Source: AC-32 sp963754265 (GTDB lineage: Bacteria; Actinomycetota; Thermoleophilia; Gaiellales; Gaiellaceae). Taken from it: 64,000 bases of DNA. Of the stretch, positions 6,486 through 15,302 are shown piece after piece. A program made the translations under genes and the position numbers. Each line of letters starts with the position of its first letter. The stretch's first letter is position 1. The notes under the pieces were generated by a model that worked only from the letters and a program-made list of their open reading frames with translations, did no database searches and was not told where the DNA came from. Where the stretch lies: NCBI GenBank assembly GCA_963754265.1, contig CAVWFB010000016.1, positions 310,001 through 374,000 of the forward strand, given 5' to 3'.

Positions 6486-9294
6486 GAGGTCTGGCCCTTC
6501 GCCGTTGCCGCCGGCGCTCTCGCTTCGCCTGGGCGTCGCTGGTGGACCGGTCGGCCGCAGCGACGGGCGAGAGATCCGGCGCCGGCTCGGCGGCCAGAGC
6601 CTTCTCGTCGTCCTCGACGAGCTTCGCCCTCCCGTCGACACTTGGCTCGGGCTCCTGGCCGATCCGCCGCGCGTACTCCGGCTCGCGCTCCTTCGAAATG
6701 GTCAGGAGGGGTGCCGCGATGAAGATCGACGAGTACGCGCCCGAGAGGATGCCCACCATCAGCGCGAAGGCGAAGTCCTGCAGGGTCGCACCGCCGAAGA
6801 TCAGCAGCGCGCCGATCGGCAGCAGCGTGATGAAGGTCGTCGCCAGCGAGCGGCGGATCGTCTCCCAGAGCGAGACGTTCGCGATCGTCGCGAACGGCGC
6901 CCGCCGCATGAGCGGGATGTTCTCGCGTATGCGGTCGAAGATGATGATCGTGTCGTAGATCGAGTACCCGAGCACGGTCAGCACCGCTGCAACGGTCGAG
7001 TTCGACACCTCCCTCCCGATCAGCGCATAGACGCCGACGGTGATCACGATGTCGTGCAGCAACGCGATGATCACCGGCGCCGCGAACTTGAAGTCGAACC
7101 TGATCGCGATGTAGAGGATGATCAGGAGCAGCGAGAAGAGGATCGCGATGATCGCCGAGCGCGCGATCTGCCGCCCGAAGCTCGCCGAGACGGTCTGGAT
7201 CTGGAATTTGACGTTCTGCCCGAACCGCTCCTTGATGGCGTTCGAGAGCGCCGTCGTCTTGCCCTGGCCCAGCGTGGGCAGCCGCAACTGGAAGCTCTTG
7301 TACTGGTCGCCGCGGACCGACGCCCCGCGCCCCTGCACGACCGGCTCCGTCGCGAACTTCGAGGCTTGGGTCCGGACTTCCGAGAGCGAGACGGGCTTGT
7401 CCGTGACGAAGGTGACCTGTGTGCCGCCCTTGAAGTCGATGCCGAGGTTGAGACCCTTGACCGCGAGCGCGCCGATCGAGATCGCGACGATCGCGCCGGA
7501 GATGGCGAACCAGAGATAGCGGCGCTTCATGAAATCGATCTGCAGCCACCTGCCCGACTGCTGGCCGGCGGCGCCCATGAAGCGCGGGTTCTCGAACCAG
7601 CGGAAGCCGGCGAGCAGGCCGAGCATCGCGCGCGTCGCCGCCACCGCGGTGACGAGCGAGATCACCGTTCCGATCATCAGCATCAGCGCGAAGCCCTTCA
7701 CGCCCGCGGTCGCGACGGCGAAGAGCACCAGGGCCGTGATCACGGTCACGACGTTGGCGTCGATGATCGTGTGGAAACCCTTGGCGTAACCGGCCGAGAT
7801 CGCCGCGCGCACGGACTTCCCGGCGCGCACTTCTTCCTTGATGCGTTCGAACACAACGACGTTCGCGTCGGCGGCCACCCCGATCGTGAGAATCAGGCCG
7901 GCAAAGCCCGGCAGTGTGAGCGTGACGTTGAAGAGCAGGATCGCGGCGTACAGGAACGCGGCGTAGATGCCGAGACCGATCACCGCGACGACTCCGAGGA
8001 AGCGGTAGAGCACGAGTAGGAAGACCGCGACCAGGAGCAGGCCGATCAGCGCCGCGGTCTTGGCTTCCTTGAGCGAGTCCTTACCGAGCGTCGCCGAGAC
8101 GTCGGTGCGCTCGATCTGCTCGAACTTGACCGGCAGAGCACCGGTCTGGAGCACGAGCGCAAGATCCTTCGCCTCGCCGAAGCTGGTGATGTTGGAGATC
8201 TCGGCGCCGGTGCCGGTCGGGTCGATGCCGTCCGGATTCTGCTTGTAGTCGATGTAGGGGGTCGACTTGAGCTCGCCGTCGAGGACGATCGCGAAGTGCT
8301 GGGCGTACTGCGTGATCGTGTTCAGGTCGTTCGATCCGCCCTGGCCGGCGGCCGACGCCGCAGCCGAGCCACGGATCGCCTCGTTCCGCGTGATCTCGTG
8401 AAACTTCTTCGCGCCTTCGCCGGTGAAGCCGAGCCGCACGACGTTGCCCTGGCCCGAAGTGCTGATGTCGGCCGAGATGTCCGACAGCTTCAGGTCGCCA
8501 CCGGTCGCCTCGGGGACGGGAGGGTTACCCTCGGGGTCGAACTTGAAGAGGTAGTAGACAGTGGCGGCGGTCGTCGCGTTGGTGACGCCCGGGCAGCCGG
8601 TCGCCGTCTGACAGCTCACCACGGTCATCTTCGGCGGTACGGCCAGCACCGTGAAGCCCTTCGGAACCTTTCCTCTGAACCTCGGCGTGTCGAGGAGCTT
8701 CGCGCGCGTGTCCTCCGGGCCGGCGACGAGTCTCTTCGTCTTCGAGTTGAAGAGGTAGAAGGCGGTGGGCGTGCCCTTCTTCGCGTCGATCTGCACCTGG
8801 CTCAGCAGGTTGTAGAGGCTGGGAAAGGCGACCACACCCCCGGCGCCGTTGTTGGAGGGCCCCGTGACGTCGGTCTCGAGGTCGTAGAACTGCAGCTGGG
8901 CGGTCTTGCCGATGATCTGCGCCGCCTTGCCCGCGTCGTGGACACCGGCGAGCTGGATCACGATCTGGTCCTTGCCCTGCTTCCGGATCTCGGGCTCGGC
9001 GACGCCGAGCTTGTCGATGCGGCTGCGCATGATCGAGATCGAGCGCTCCATGCACGCCGAGTCGCAGGTCTTGCCCTTCGGCGGCACTGCCTTGAGCACG
9101 ACCTCCAACCCACCCTGCAGGTCGAGGCCGAGAGTGACCTTCTTGTGCACCGGCGAGCCCGGAATGGCGAGTGCGAGCACGCCGACGAGCGCCAGCGCGA
9201 TCAGGCCGACCAGGATCAGTTGTGAACGTCTGTTGGACACGCTACGAGGTCTGGGAAGATTAGCTTTCGTTCGGCGAGACCGGCTCGCTCCCAT
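6469..9294 (-). CDS. secDF: protein translocase SecDF, fused
   Basis: 941 aa fusion of SecD and SecF, proton-driven helpers of Sec protein export. The N-terminal membrane helix is followed by the SecD signature LGLDLQGG and a large extracytoplasmic domain, then the SecD membrane bundle (LPGFAGLILTIGVAADANVVVFERIKEE). A second half opens with RYLWFAISG and GIDFKGGTQVTF and carries the SecF counterpart of the helices (GYSIYDTIIIFDRIRE). The listed ATG overlaps yajC; a GTG at 9240, just before the first helix, is an alternative start (923 aa), and neither has a good ribosome-binding site. The C-terminus is a basic tail. Confidence 0.95.
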   Translation of the reverse strand: MGASRSRRTKANLPRPRSVSNRRSQLILVGLIALALVGVLALAIPGSPVHKKVTLGLDLQGGLEVVLKAVPPKGKTCDSACMERSISIMRSRIDKLGVAEPEIRKQGKDQIVIQLAGVHDAGKAAQIIGKTAQLQFYDLETDVTGPSNNGAGGVVAFPSLYNLLSQVQIDAKKGTPTAFYLFNSKTKRLVAGPEDTRAKLLDTPRFRGKVPKGFTVLAVPPKMTVVSCQTATGCPGVTNATTAATVYYLFKFDPEGNPPVPEATGGDLKLSDISADISTSGQGNVVRLGFTGEGAKKFHEITRNEAIRGSAAASAAGQGGSNDLNTITQYAQHFAIVLDGELKSTPYIDYKQNPDGIDPTGTGAEISNITSFGEAKDLALVLQTGALPVKFEQIERTDVSATLGKDSLKEAKTAALIGLLLVAVFLLVLYRFLGVVAVIGLGIYAAFLYAAILLFNVTLTLPGFAGLILTIGVAADANVVVFERIKEEVRAGKSVRAAISAGYAKGFHTIIDANVVTVITALVLFAVATAGVKGFALMLMIGTVISLVTAVAATRAMLGLLAGFRWFENPRFMGAAGQQSGRWLQIDFMKRRYLWFAISGAIVAISIGALAVKGLNLGIDFKGGTQVTFVTDKPVSLSEVRTQASKFATEPVVQGRGASVRGDQYKSFQLRLPTLGQGKTTALSNAIKERFGQNVKFQIQTVSASFGRQIARSAIIAILFSLLLIILYIAIRFDFKFAAPVIIALLHDIVITVGVYALIGREVSNSTVAAVLTVLGYSIYDTIIIFDRIRENIPLMRRAPFATIANVSLWETIRRSLATTFITLLPIGALLIFGGATLQDFAFALMVGILSGAYSSIFIAAPLLTISKEREPEYARRIGQEPEPSVDGRAKLVEDDEKALAAEPAPDLSPVAAADRSTSDAQAKRERRRQRRRARPHGRAR

Positions 9295-9577
9295 CCTGGG
9301 GCTTCGCCTCGACTTCGTCCAACTCCTCCGCGCTGCCAGCGGCGGCCACGGCCCGGCGGTCCACCCGCACCAGGGTTCCGGGCGCGATCTCGACGTGGAC
9401 GATGTCGCCCTCGATGGCCTTGATCGTGCCGTGGATGCCTCCGGCGGTGAGGATCTCCTCGCCCGCGCGCAGGTGGTCCTGCATCTGGGTCTGCTCGGCC
9501 TGGCGGCGGCGCTGCGGCCGGATCAGCAGCAGCCACATCAGGGCGAACAGCGCGACGAGCACGATCACGTAACCCAC
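9260..9577 (-). CDS. yajC: preprotein translocase subunit YajC
   Basis: 105 aa. One N-terminal transmembrane helix (VIVLVALFALMWLLLIRPQRRR) is followed by the conserved YajC soluble region (GEEILTAGGIHGTIKAIEGDIVHVEIAPGTLVRVDRRAV) and an acidic tail. It belongs to the SecDF-YajC accessory complex. It overlaps tgt upstream (13 bp) and secDF downstream, the classic queA-tgt-yajC-secD order. Confidence 0.95.
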   Translation of the reverse strand: MGYVIVLVALFALMWLLLIRPQRRRQAEQTQMQDHLRAGEEILTAGGIHGTIKAIEGDIVHVEIAPGTLVRVDRRAVAAAGSAEELDEVEAKPQDGSEPVSPNES

Positions 9578-10692
9578 GTTGCCTCCTCGGGAGCCGACTG
9601 GAGCCGGGCCAGCGCCTCCTCTTTGTACGACCGCAGCTCGCCTCGTTCGATCGCGGCGCGGGCACCGGCGACGAGGTCGAGCACGAAGCGAAGATTATGC
9701 AGGCTGAGCAGGCACGGGCCAAGGATTTCCTGCTGGTTCAGCAGGTGTCGGATGTACGCGCGCGAGAAACGGGTGCAGGCCGGGCACGCGCAGTCCTCGT
9801 CGAGCGGGCGGGGGTCGCGGGCGAAGCGGGCGTTCTTCAGGTTCAGCTGCCCCTCCCAAGTGAGGGCCGAGCCCGTACGCGCGTTCCTCGTCGGCAGCAC
9901 GCAGTCGAACATGTCGATCCCGCGTTCGATCACTTCCAGGATGCCCGCCGGGTCTCCGATGCCCATGAAGTACCTCGGCCGATCGGTAGGAAGCAGCTCG
10001 GCGGCCCAGGCCGTGGTCTCGAACATGACGTCCCTCGGCTCGCCGATCGCAAGCCCCCCGAGCGCATGGCCGTCGAAGCCCAGCGCCACGATCTCCTCGA
10101 CGGAGCGCCTGCGCAGCTCGGGGTCCGTGGCGCCCTGGGCGATGCCGAAGAGCAGCTGTCCCGGCGCGCGCTCGGCCTCGCGCTGCCGCGCGGCCCAGCG
10201 AGTGGTGAGCCGCACCGCGTCCTCGAGCTCCGTGCGCGGTACCTCCGGCGGCGGGACGACGTCGAGGCACATGGCGATGTCGGAGCCGAGCTGGGCCTGC
10301 ACATGCGCGGCGTGCTCGGGCGTGAAGCGCGCGAGCTCGCCGTCGTAGACCGAGCGGAAGGTCACGCCCTCCTCGTCTCGCTTGACGATCGTGTGGCGCA
10401 GTGAGAAGACCTGGAAGCCGCCCGAGTCGGTGAGGATCGGCCCGTCCCAGGCCATGAAGCGGTGCAGGCCGCCGAGCTCGGCAATCAGGTCCGGCCCGGG
10501 ACGGAAGTGGAGGTGGTAGGTGTTGCAGAGCAGGATCTCCGCGCCGAGCGAGCGCAGCTCGTCGGGATCGACCCCCTTGACCGTCGCCTTCGTCCCGACC
10601 GGCATGAAGGCGGGCGTGCGCAACTCGCCGTGGGCGGTGCGCAGGACGCCGGTCCTGGCGGTGCCGTCGGTGGCTCCGAGCTCGAAGCTCAT
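9565..10692 (-). CDS. tgt: tRNA-guanine transglycosylase (Tgt)
   Basis: 375 aa, full length. It swaps guanine 34 of GUN-anticodon tRNAs for preQ1. Visible motifs are LCNTYHLHFRPG, the substrate Asp in LTDSGGFQVFSL, GGLAIGEP, the catalytic-Asp region GIDMFDCVLPTRNARTG, and the zinc site CACPACTRFSRAYIRHLLNQQE. ATG overlaps the queA stop (ATGA). With queA upstream and queG elsewhere in the window, the last three steps to queuosine are encoded here. Confidence 0.96.
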   Translation of the reverse strand: MSFELGATDGTARTGVLRTAHGELRTPAFMPVGTKATVKGVDPDELRSLGAEILLCNTYHLHFRPGPDLIAELGGLHRFMAWDGPILTDSGGFQVFSLRHTIVKRDEEGVTFRSVYDGELARFTPEHAAHVQAQLGSDIAMCLDVVPPPEVPRTELEDAVRLTTRWAARQREAERAPGQLLFGIAQGATDPELRRRSVEEIVALGFDGHALGGLAIGEPRDVMFETTAWAAELLPTDRPRYFMGIGDPAGILEVIERGIDMFDCVLPTRNARTGSALTWEGQLNLKNARFARDPRPLDEDCACPACTRFSRAYIRHLLNQQEILGPCLLSLHNLRFVLDLVAGARAAIERGELRSYKEEALARLQSAPEEATWVT

Positions 10693-11634
10693 CGGAGCAG
10701 CATCGCGTCACCGAAGGAGTAGAAGCGGTAGCGCTCGTCGATCGCCGTCCGGTAGAGGCGGCGTGTCTCCTCCACCCCGGCGAAGGCCATCACGAGCGCG
10801 AGCAGCGTCGAGCGGGGCAGGTGGAAGTTCGTCAGGAGCGAGTCCACGCGGCGGAACTCGAAGCCGGGCCTGATGAAGAGGTCGGTGCGACCCTCGAGTG
10901 GTGCACCGCGGGCGACGGACTCGAGCACGCGAACGGTGGTCGTGCCGACGGCCAGCACGTGCGGCGCAGCGCCTATCCGCTCCCAGGCCTCTTCGCCGAC
11001 CTCGTAGCGCTCGCTGTGCATGGGGTGGTCGGCGAGGTCGTCCACTCCAACGGGCCGGAACGTGTCGAGCCCGACGTGGAGCGTGACCCGCTCGACGTTC
11101 AGCCGATCGAGCAGCTCCGGCGTGAAGTGCAGGCCGGCCGTCGGCGCTGCGGCCGAGCCATCGTGAGCCGCGTAGACCGTCTGGTAGCGATCCGGGTCCT
11201 CGAGCGGCTCGGTGATATAGGGCGGGAGCGGAGCCTCTCCGGCGGGCGCGCCCTCGAGCCTCAAGCGCCAGCGGCCCTCGCCGAGCGGACTCCAGAAGCT
11301 CGACCGGGCCGAGCCGCTGGCCCGGCCTGAGCTTGCGCGAGGGCCTGGCGAGACCTTCCCAGGTTCCGTTCTCGCCCAGGCGCTCCAGAAGCAGCACCTC
11401 CGCCTCACCGCCGCCGGGGCGCTCGATCCGCAGCCGGGCGGGGAGCACTCGCGTGTCGTTGACGACGACGAGCGTTCCCGCGGGGAGCTCCTCGGGCAGC
11501 TCGTCGAAGCGCCGGTGCCGGGTCGACCTGGTCGCGCGCTCGTGGACGAGAAGCCGCGAGTGGTCCCGCCGCTCGGCCGGATGCTGCGCGATCAGCTCGC
11601 GGGGCAGCTCGTAGTCGAGCTCGGACGCCTTCAT
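10689..11634 (-). pseudogene. queA: S-adenosylmethionine:tRNA ribosyltransferase-isomerase, frameshifted
   Basis: QueA converts preQ1-tRNA to epoxyqueuosine-tRNA. The N-terminal part reads from ATG 11634 (MKASELDYELPRELIAQHP) to GPVELLE. The remainder (PLGEGRWRLRLEGAPAGEAPLPPYI through LLTNFHLPRSTLLALVMAF to the stop) is in another frame. One extra base near 11289 separates the frames; removing it would give an intact protein of about 314 aa. The rest of the gene is well conserved, so this is either a recent mutation, a sequencing or assembly indel, or, less likely, programmed +1 shifting. It is the first gene of the operon and shares a palindromic promoter with the divergent coiled-coil gene. 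Confidence 0.85.
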
Positions 11635-11643
11635 CCGACCCAA

Positions 11644-11653
11644 ACGGTACCGT
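11644..11653. promoter_or_regulatory. palindromic shared -10 element of a bidirectional promoter
   Basis: ACGGTACCGT is a perfect 10-bp palindrome in the 27-bp gap between queA (minus) and the coiled-coil gene (plus). Read either way it gives TACCGT, ending 9 nt before the queA ATG and 8 nt before the ATG at 11662. One symmetric -10 box could therefore fire in both directions. Confidence 0.55.
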
Positions 11654-11661
11654 TGGCGCCC

Positions 11662-12108
11662 ATGACAGATGACGCGATCGACAGGGCGCGAGAGCGCCTT
11701 CGTGAAGCGGCCGAGGGGCGACCCGACGCCGCAGCGGTCGACGCCGCGCTCGAGCGGGCACGGGCCCAGGTCGAGGAGCTGGCGCAGACGGCCGCGAGCC
11801 TCGAGGCGACGATTCCCGCCAAGGTCGAGGGGGCCGTCGAGGACGGCCTTCGCGCGCAGGTGCAGCCGGTCGGCCGCAACCTCGCCGAGATCCGCGGCCT
11901 GATGAACCAGGTGATTCGCCGGCTCGAGCGGGTCGAGGGAGATCTGCTCTCCGAGCGACACGCCCGCATCGACGATCTGGCCCTGCAGGTCGACCTGATC
12001 ACCTCCGGCTGGAAGTCGGTCAACGACCGCCTCGCGAGCCTGGAGCACACGATTCAGACCGGCGAAGGCGCGATCGTCTACCGCATCGAAGAGCGCCGCG
12101 CGGGCTGA
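11662..12108 (+). CDS. coiled-coil protein of unknown function
   Basis: 148 aa, highly charged and almost wholly helical, with no signal peptide or membrane helix. Heptad-like stretches run through about residues 20-140 (ARAQVEELAQTAASLEATI; LMNQVIRRLERVEGDLLSERHARIDDLALQVDLI). The ATG at 11662 is preceded 8 nt by TACCGT. Its 3' end overlaps the convergent flippase-like gene by 31 bp. No family recognised. Confidence 0.7.
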   Translation: MTDDAIDRARERLREAAEGRPDAAAVDAALERARAQVEELAQTAASLEATIPAKVEGAVEDGLRAQVQPVGRNLAEIRGLMNQVIRRLERVEGDLLSERHARIDDLALQVDLITSGWKSVNDRLASLEHTIQTGEGAIVYRIEERRAG

Positions 12109-12983
12109 CGCCGCTCGAGAGCGAGCTCGACCCCGAGACCAACGAGCCCGAGCGCGACCGCGAACCAGAGCGTCGCCAGCCTGATCAGGACCGTCGCGGC
12201 CACCGCCGCAGCCCTCGAAGCGTCACTCAGCACCTGGATCAGGCCCGTCATGCTCGTCTCGGCGACCCCGAGTCCTCCGGGCAGAAACGAGAGCGCACCC
12301 GCGAGGCTGCCGAGCGAGAAGACGACGACCGTGTCGGCGAGCGAGAGGTCGAGACGCAGCCCGCGGACGCAGACGTAAGCCGCGAGGCACTCGCAGAACC
12401 AGGACGCTGCCGACAGCGCGGTCATTCCGAGCAGGAGCGGCGTGCCGAGGAGCGCCCGTGCGGCGCCCGGCGCTTCCCCGAGTCCGGCGAAGCGCTCCAG
12501 CAGCGGACTGCGCACGACGACGACGGTCGCGACCACGCCAGCGACGGCGAGCGCGATGAGAGGCCAGCGCTCCGTGCCCGCTCCCGCGGCGAGCGCGAGC
12601 ACCACCACGCCGGTTGCGTCCGTGACCCGCTCGGCCAGCACGATCGGCACCGAGCGGCGAACCGGCACCTCGAACCCGCGCTTGAGGAGGACGCACTTGA
12701 GCACCTCTCCGAGCTTCGCGGGCGTGATCGTCCCCGACAGCCCGGCCACGAAGATCGCGAAGCTCCGGCCCGCCGGCACCGCGATCGACAGGCGCGCGAG
12801 GTACCGCTGCCAGCGCCAGAACCGCAGCAGGTAATTCAGGGCCGTCAACGCGAGCGCGAGCGGAAACAGCTCCCAGCGAAAGCTCCTCAGCTCGTCGCCG
12901 AGGCGCCCGAAGTCGGCGTAGAGCCCGAGCCCGACGGCCACTGCCGCCGCGAGGGCGACGACGAGAACAATTCCGCGTTTCAG
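12078..12983 (-). CDS. flippase-like integral membrane protein (UPF0104/LPG synthase TM family)
   Basis: About 301 aa with roughly eight transmembrane helices. It carries the family motifs GTITPAKLGEVLK and LSFLPGGLGVAETSMTGLI, seen in AglD/MprF-type membrane domains that move or modify polyprenyl- or phospholipids. No ATG/GTG/TTG lies near the upstream boundary. A CTG at 12983 overlaps the stop of the DPPR synthase gene; GTG at 12941 is the first ordinary start but cuts into the first helix. Sitting directly after a decaprenyl-phosphate phosphoribosyltransferase, it may flip the prenyl-linked sugar (inference). Confidence 0.82.
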   Translation of the reverse strand: MKRGIVLVVALAAAVAVGLGLYADFGRLGDELRSFRWELFPLALALTALNYLLRFWRWQRYLARLSIAVPAGRSFAIFVAGLSGTITPAKLGEVLKCVLLKRGFEVPVRRSVPIVLAERVTDATGVVVLALAAGAGTERWPLIALAVAGVVATVVVVRSPLLERFAGLGEAPGAARALLGTPLLLGMTALSAASWFCECLAAYVCVRGLRLDLSLADTVVVFSLGSLAGALSFLPGGLGVAETSMTGLIQVLSDASRAAAVAATVLIRLATLWFAVALGLVGLGVELALERRQPARRSSMR

Positions 12984-13882
12984 GTCAGGACGAGAATCGC
13001 GGCCGCGCTCACGATCCAGCCGGCCACCGCGAGGATGATCGGGACGTCGGTCAGGAGCACCTGCTCCGGCTCCTCGCCCACGTCGTCGCGGTGCACGAGC
13101 AGCAGGTAACGGAAGACGCCGAAGATCACGAAGGGCACCGTCGCGAGCAGCGCCTTCGAGTCGCGGGCGGTGAGCGTGTAGACCGAGTAGGCGAGCACGG
13201 TCGAGGAGGCGACGATCGCCACGAGCTGGTCGACGAGCTCGAGCGAGTAGCCCTCCAGGACGGGCCGTCCTGGCGCCTGCCTGGCGCCGACGAGCACGAG
13301 CTCGCCGCGCCGTTTCGCGAGCGCGAGGAAGAGCGCGAGCAGCGCCGTGCAGAGGAGCAGCCACGGCGAGATGCGGACGTCGACCGCGGCCGCTCCCGCC
13401 GCCGCCCGGATCACGAAGAGCGCGCCGATCGCGAGCACGTCGAGCAGGACGATGTGCTTGAGCGCGAGCGTGTACCCGGCCTGTAGCGCTGCGAAGGCCA
13501 GGAGGAACGCCATCGAGACGGGCCCGAGCGTCGCAACGAGCGCGAGAGCGACCGCGGCCAGCGCGGTCGCGAGCCCGAGCGCCGCCCGCGGCGACAGCTC
13601 GCCGCGCGCGATCGGCCTGGCCCGCTTGACCGGGTGGAGCCGATCGTCCTCGCGGTCGCGCACGTCGTTGACGAGGTACGCAGCGCTCGAGATCGCGCAA
13701 TAGGCGGCGAAGGCGGCCAGCGCCTCGACCCAGCGCGACGCGTCGCCGAGCTTGGCCGCGAACACGAGGCCCGCGAAGACGAGCAGGTTCTTCGACCACT
13801 GCCGCGGACGCATCGCCACGAGCGCGGCTCGGACCGGCGAGCGGCGCTGCGGCAGCTCGACGATCTCGGGAGCGGCGGCCAT
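12980..13882 (-). CDS. decaprenyl-phosphate phosphoribosyltransferase (UbiA superfamily)
   Basis: 300 aa polytopic prenyltransferase. The first Asp-rich motif NDVRDREDDRLHPVKRARPIA (residues 72 on) is that of DPPR synthase, which joins 5-phosphoribosyl pyrophosphate to decaprenyl phosphate. In mycobacteria (Rv3806c) this begins the supply of decaprenyl-phosphoarabinose. About nine membrane helices follow. The start at 13882 lies 16 bp after the histidine kinase stop, and the flippase-like gene overlaps its 3' end. Whether this host makes arabinan is unknown; similar enzymes occur in bacteria without mycolyl-arabinogalactan. Confidence 0.85.
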   Translation of the reverse strand: MAAAPEIVELPQRRSPVRAALVAMRPRQWSKNLLVFAGLVFAAKLGDASRWVEALAAFAAYCAISSAAYLVNDVRDREDDRLHPVKRARPIARGELSPRAALGLATALAAVALALVATLGPVSMAFLLAFAALQAGYTLALKHIVLLDVLAIGALFVIRAAAGAAAVDVRISPWLLLCTALLALFLALAKRRGELVLVGARQAPGRPVLEGYSLELVDQLVAIVASSTVLAYSVYTLTARDSKALLATVPFVIFGVFRYLLLVHRDDVGEEPEQVLLTDVPIILAVAGWIVSAAAILVLT

Positions 13883-13898
13883 CGAACGGGGATTCTGA

Positions 13899-15284
13899 CT
13901 ATTCGGCTTGCGACGGGAGGACGAGCTCGAACCGGCTCCCCCGCTCCGGTGAGCTCTTGAGCCGGATCTTGCCCCCCAGGGCCGTCGCCAGCTCGCGGGC
14001 AATCGCCAGGCCGAGGCCGGTGCCGCCGCCGTCGCGGGACCAGAACGGGCGGAAGATCCGCTCCTGCTCCCCGGGCGGCACACCGGGGCCGTTGTCGTCC
14101 ACGGCCACGCAGACCGTGCCGTCGGACGCGTTGAGCTCGAGCTCGATCCGGCCGCCGTCCGGCGTCCAGCGGAAGGCGTTCGAGAGCAGGTTCGAGATGA
14201 TCTGGAGGACGCGATCGCCGTCCGTGACGATCACGGGCTTCGCGTCGACCGTTCGCCGGTAGTCGATTCCGCGCCGCCGCGCCTCCTCTCCGAACGCGGC
14301 GTAGGCGCGATCGACCAGACGCTCCATGTCCACTTCCTCCTGCAGGACGGTGAACCGCCGCGCGTCCAGCTTCGCGAGGTCGAGCACGTCGCCGACGAGC
14401 CGCTCGAGCCGCGCAGCCTCGGCCGCGATCACGGTCAGCGAGGCCGCGCGCAGCTCCTCGTCGGTGACGACGCCCTCGCGCAGGGCCTCGACGTGGCCGC
14501 GGATCGCGGTCAGCGGTGTCCGGAGCTCGTGCGAGACCGACATGAGGAAGTTGCGCTCGAGCTCCTCCGCCTCGGAGAGCCGTGCCGCCATCTCCCGGAA
14601 GCTGTCTGCGAGCACGCCGATCTCGCCGCCGCCCGGAACCTCGGGAACGGCCACCTCATAGCGGCCCCGGGCGACCTCGTCGGCGGCGCGGGAAAGCTGC
14701 AGCACGGGCGTGGTGATCCGGCGGGACAGGTACCAGGCGAAGAGGGCGGCGACTGCGATTCCGCCGGCGAAGGCGATCAGGAGCCGCTCGATCAGCGCCA
14801 GCCAGCGCTGGTCGAGCACGGTCTTCGGCTTGGCGACGACGATCTCGCCGAACGTCTTGCGCCCCACGGTCAGCGGCCGAGCCACCGCCAGCAGTGTCTG
14901 GTCGGTCCGGGGCTGGCGAAACGTGAAGCGAACCAACCCCCGCTGGCGCACTACGCGAGGATTGAAGAGCCCCTTCGGCAGCGGTCGGAACGTTGGCTGC
15001 CGCTGCCGCTGGCCCGGGAAGATGTCCAGCCCCGAGTAGTAGATCTGGTCACCGGTCGCGAGCTCGAGTCTCTTGGCCGAGAGCAGTTTCAGGCCCGCCT
15101 GCCGCGAGTACAACTGCGTCAGGCCCCGCGCTTCCCGAGCAAGCTCGGCGTAGGCCTGCTGGCGGGCGCGGTCCTCGGCGTAGCTGCGGAAGAGGCGGAG
15201 GGCGATCACCGCCGAGACGAGACCGGCGATGACGACGCCGAGGAGAAAGAGCGCTGGAAGCTGGAAGCGGAGCGACCGCAGCAT
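13899..15284 (-). CDS. membrane sensor histidine kinase with HAMP domain
   Basis: 461 aa. Two membrane helices (about 8-30 and 166-187) flank a 135-residue extracytoplasmic sensor region. HAMP (about 186-240) leads to the phospho-acceptor helix SVSHELRTPLTAIRGH with His252. The ATP-binding domain has the N box NLLSNAFRWTPDGG, VAVDDNGPGVP and GGTGLGLAIARE. It lies 18 bp downstream of its cognate regulator gene, with the DPPR synthase and flippase-like genes following, so it may govern envelope synthesis (inference). Confidence 0.93.
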   Translation of the reverse strand: MLRSLRFQLPALFLLGVVIAGLVSAVIALRLFRSYAEDRARQQAYAELAREARGLTQLYSRQAGLKLLSAKRLELATGDQIYYSGLDIFPGQRQRQPTFRPLPKGLFNPRVVRQRGLVRFTFRQPRTDQTLLAVARPLTVGRKTFGEIVVAKPKTVLDQRWLALIERLLIAFAGGIAVAALFAWYLSRRITTPVLQLSRAADEVARGRYEVAVPEVPGGGEIGVLADSFREMAARLSEAEELERNFLMSVSHELRTPLTAIRGHVEALREGVVTDEELRAASLTVIAAEAARLERLVGDVLDLAKLDARRFTVLQEEVDMERLVDRAYAAFGEEARRRGIDYRRTVDAKPVIVTDGDRVLQIISNLLSNAFRWTPDGGRIELELNASDGTVCVAVDDNGPGVPPGEQERIFRPFWSRDGGGTGLGLAIARELATALGGKIRLKSSPERGSRFELVLPSQAE

Positions 15285-15302
15285 GGCCGCGCGCCCCGTT
15301 CG

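Noticed and set aside
10708..12048. Single 446-codon frame covering queA and beyond
   Set aside because: Its first 138 codons are the antisense of the coiled-coil gene and its last part is the wrong frame for QueA; only the middle is real.
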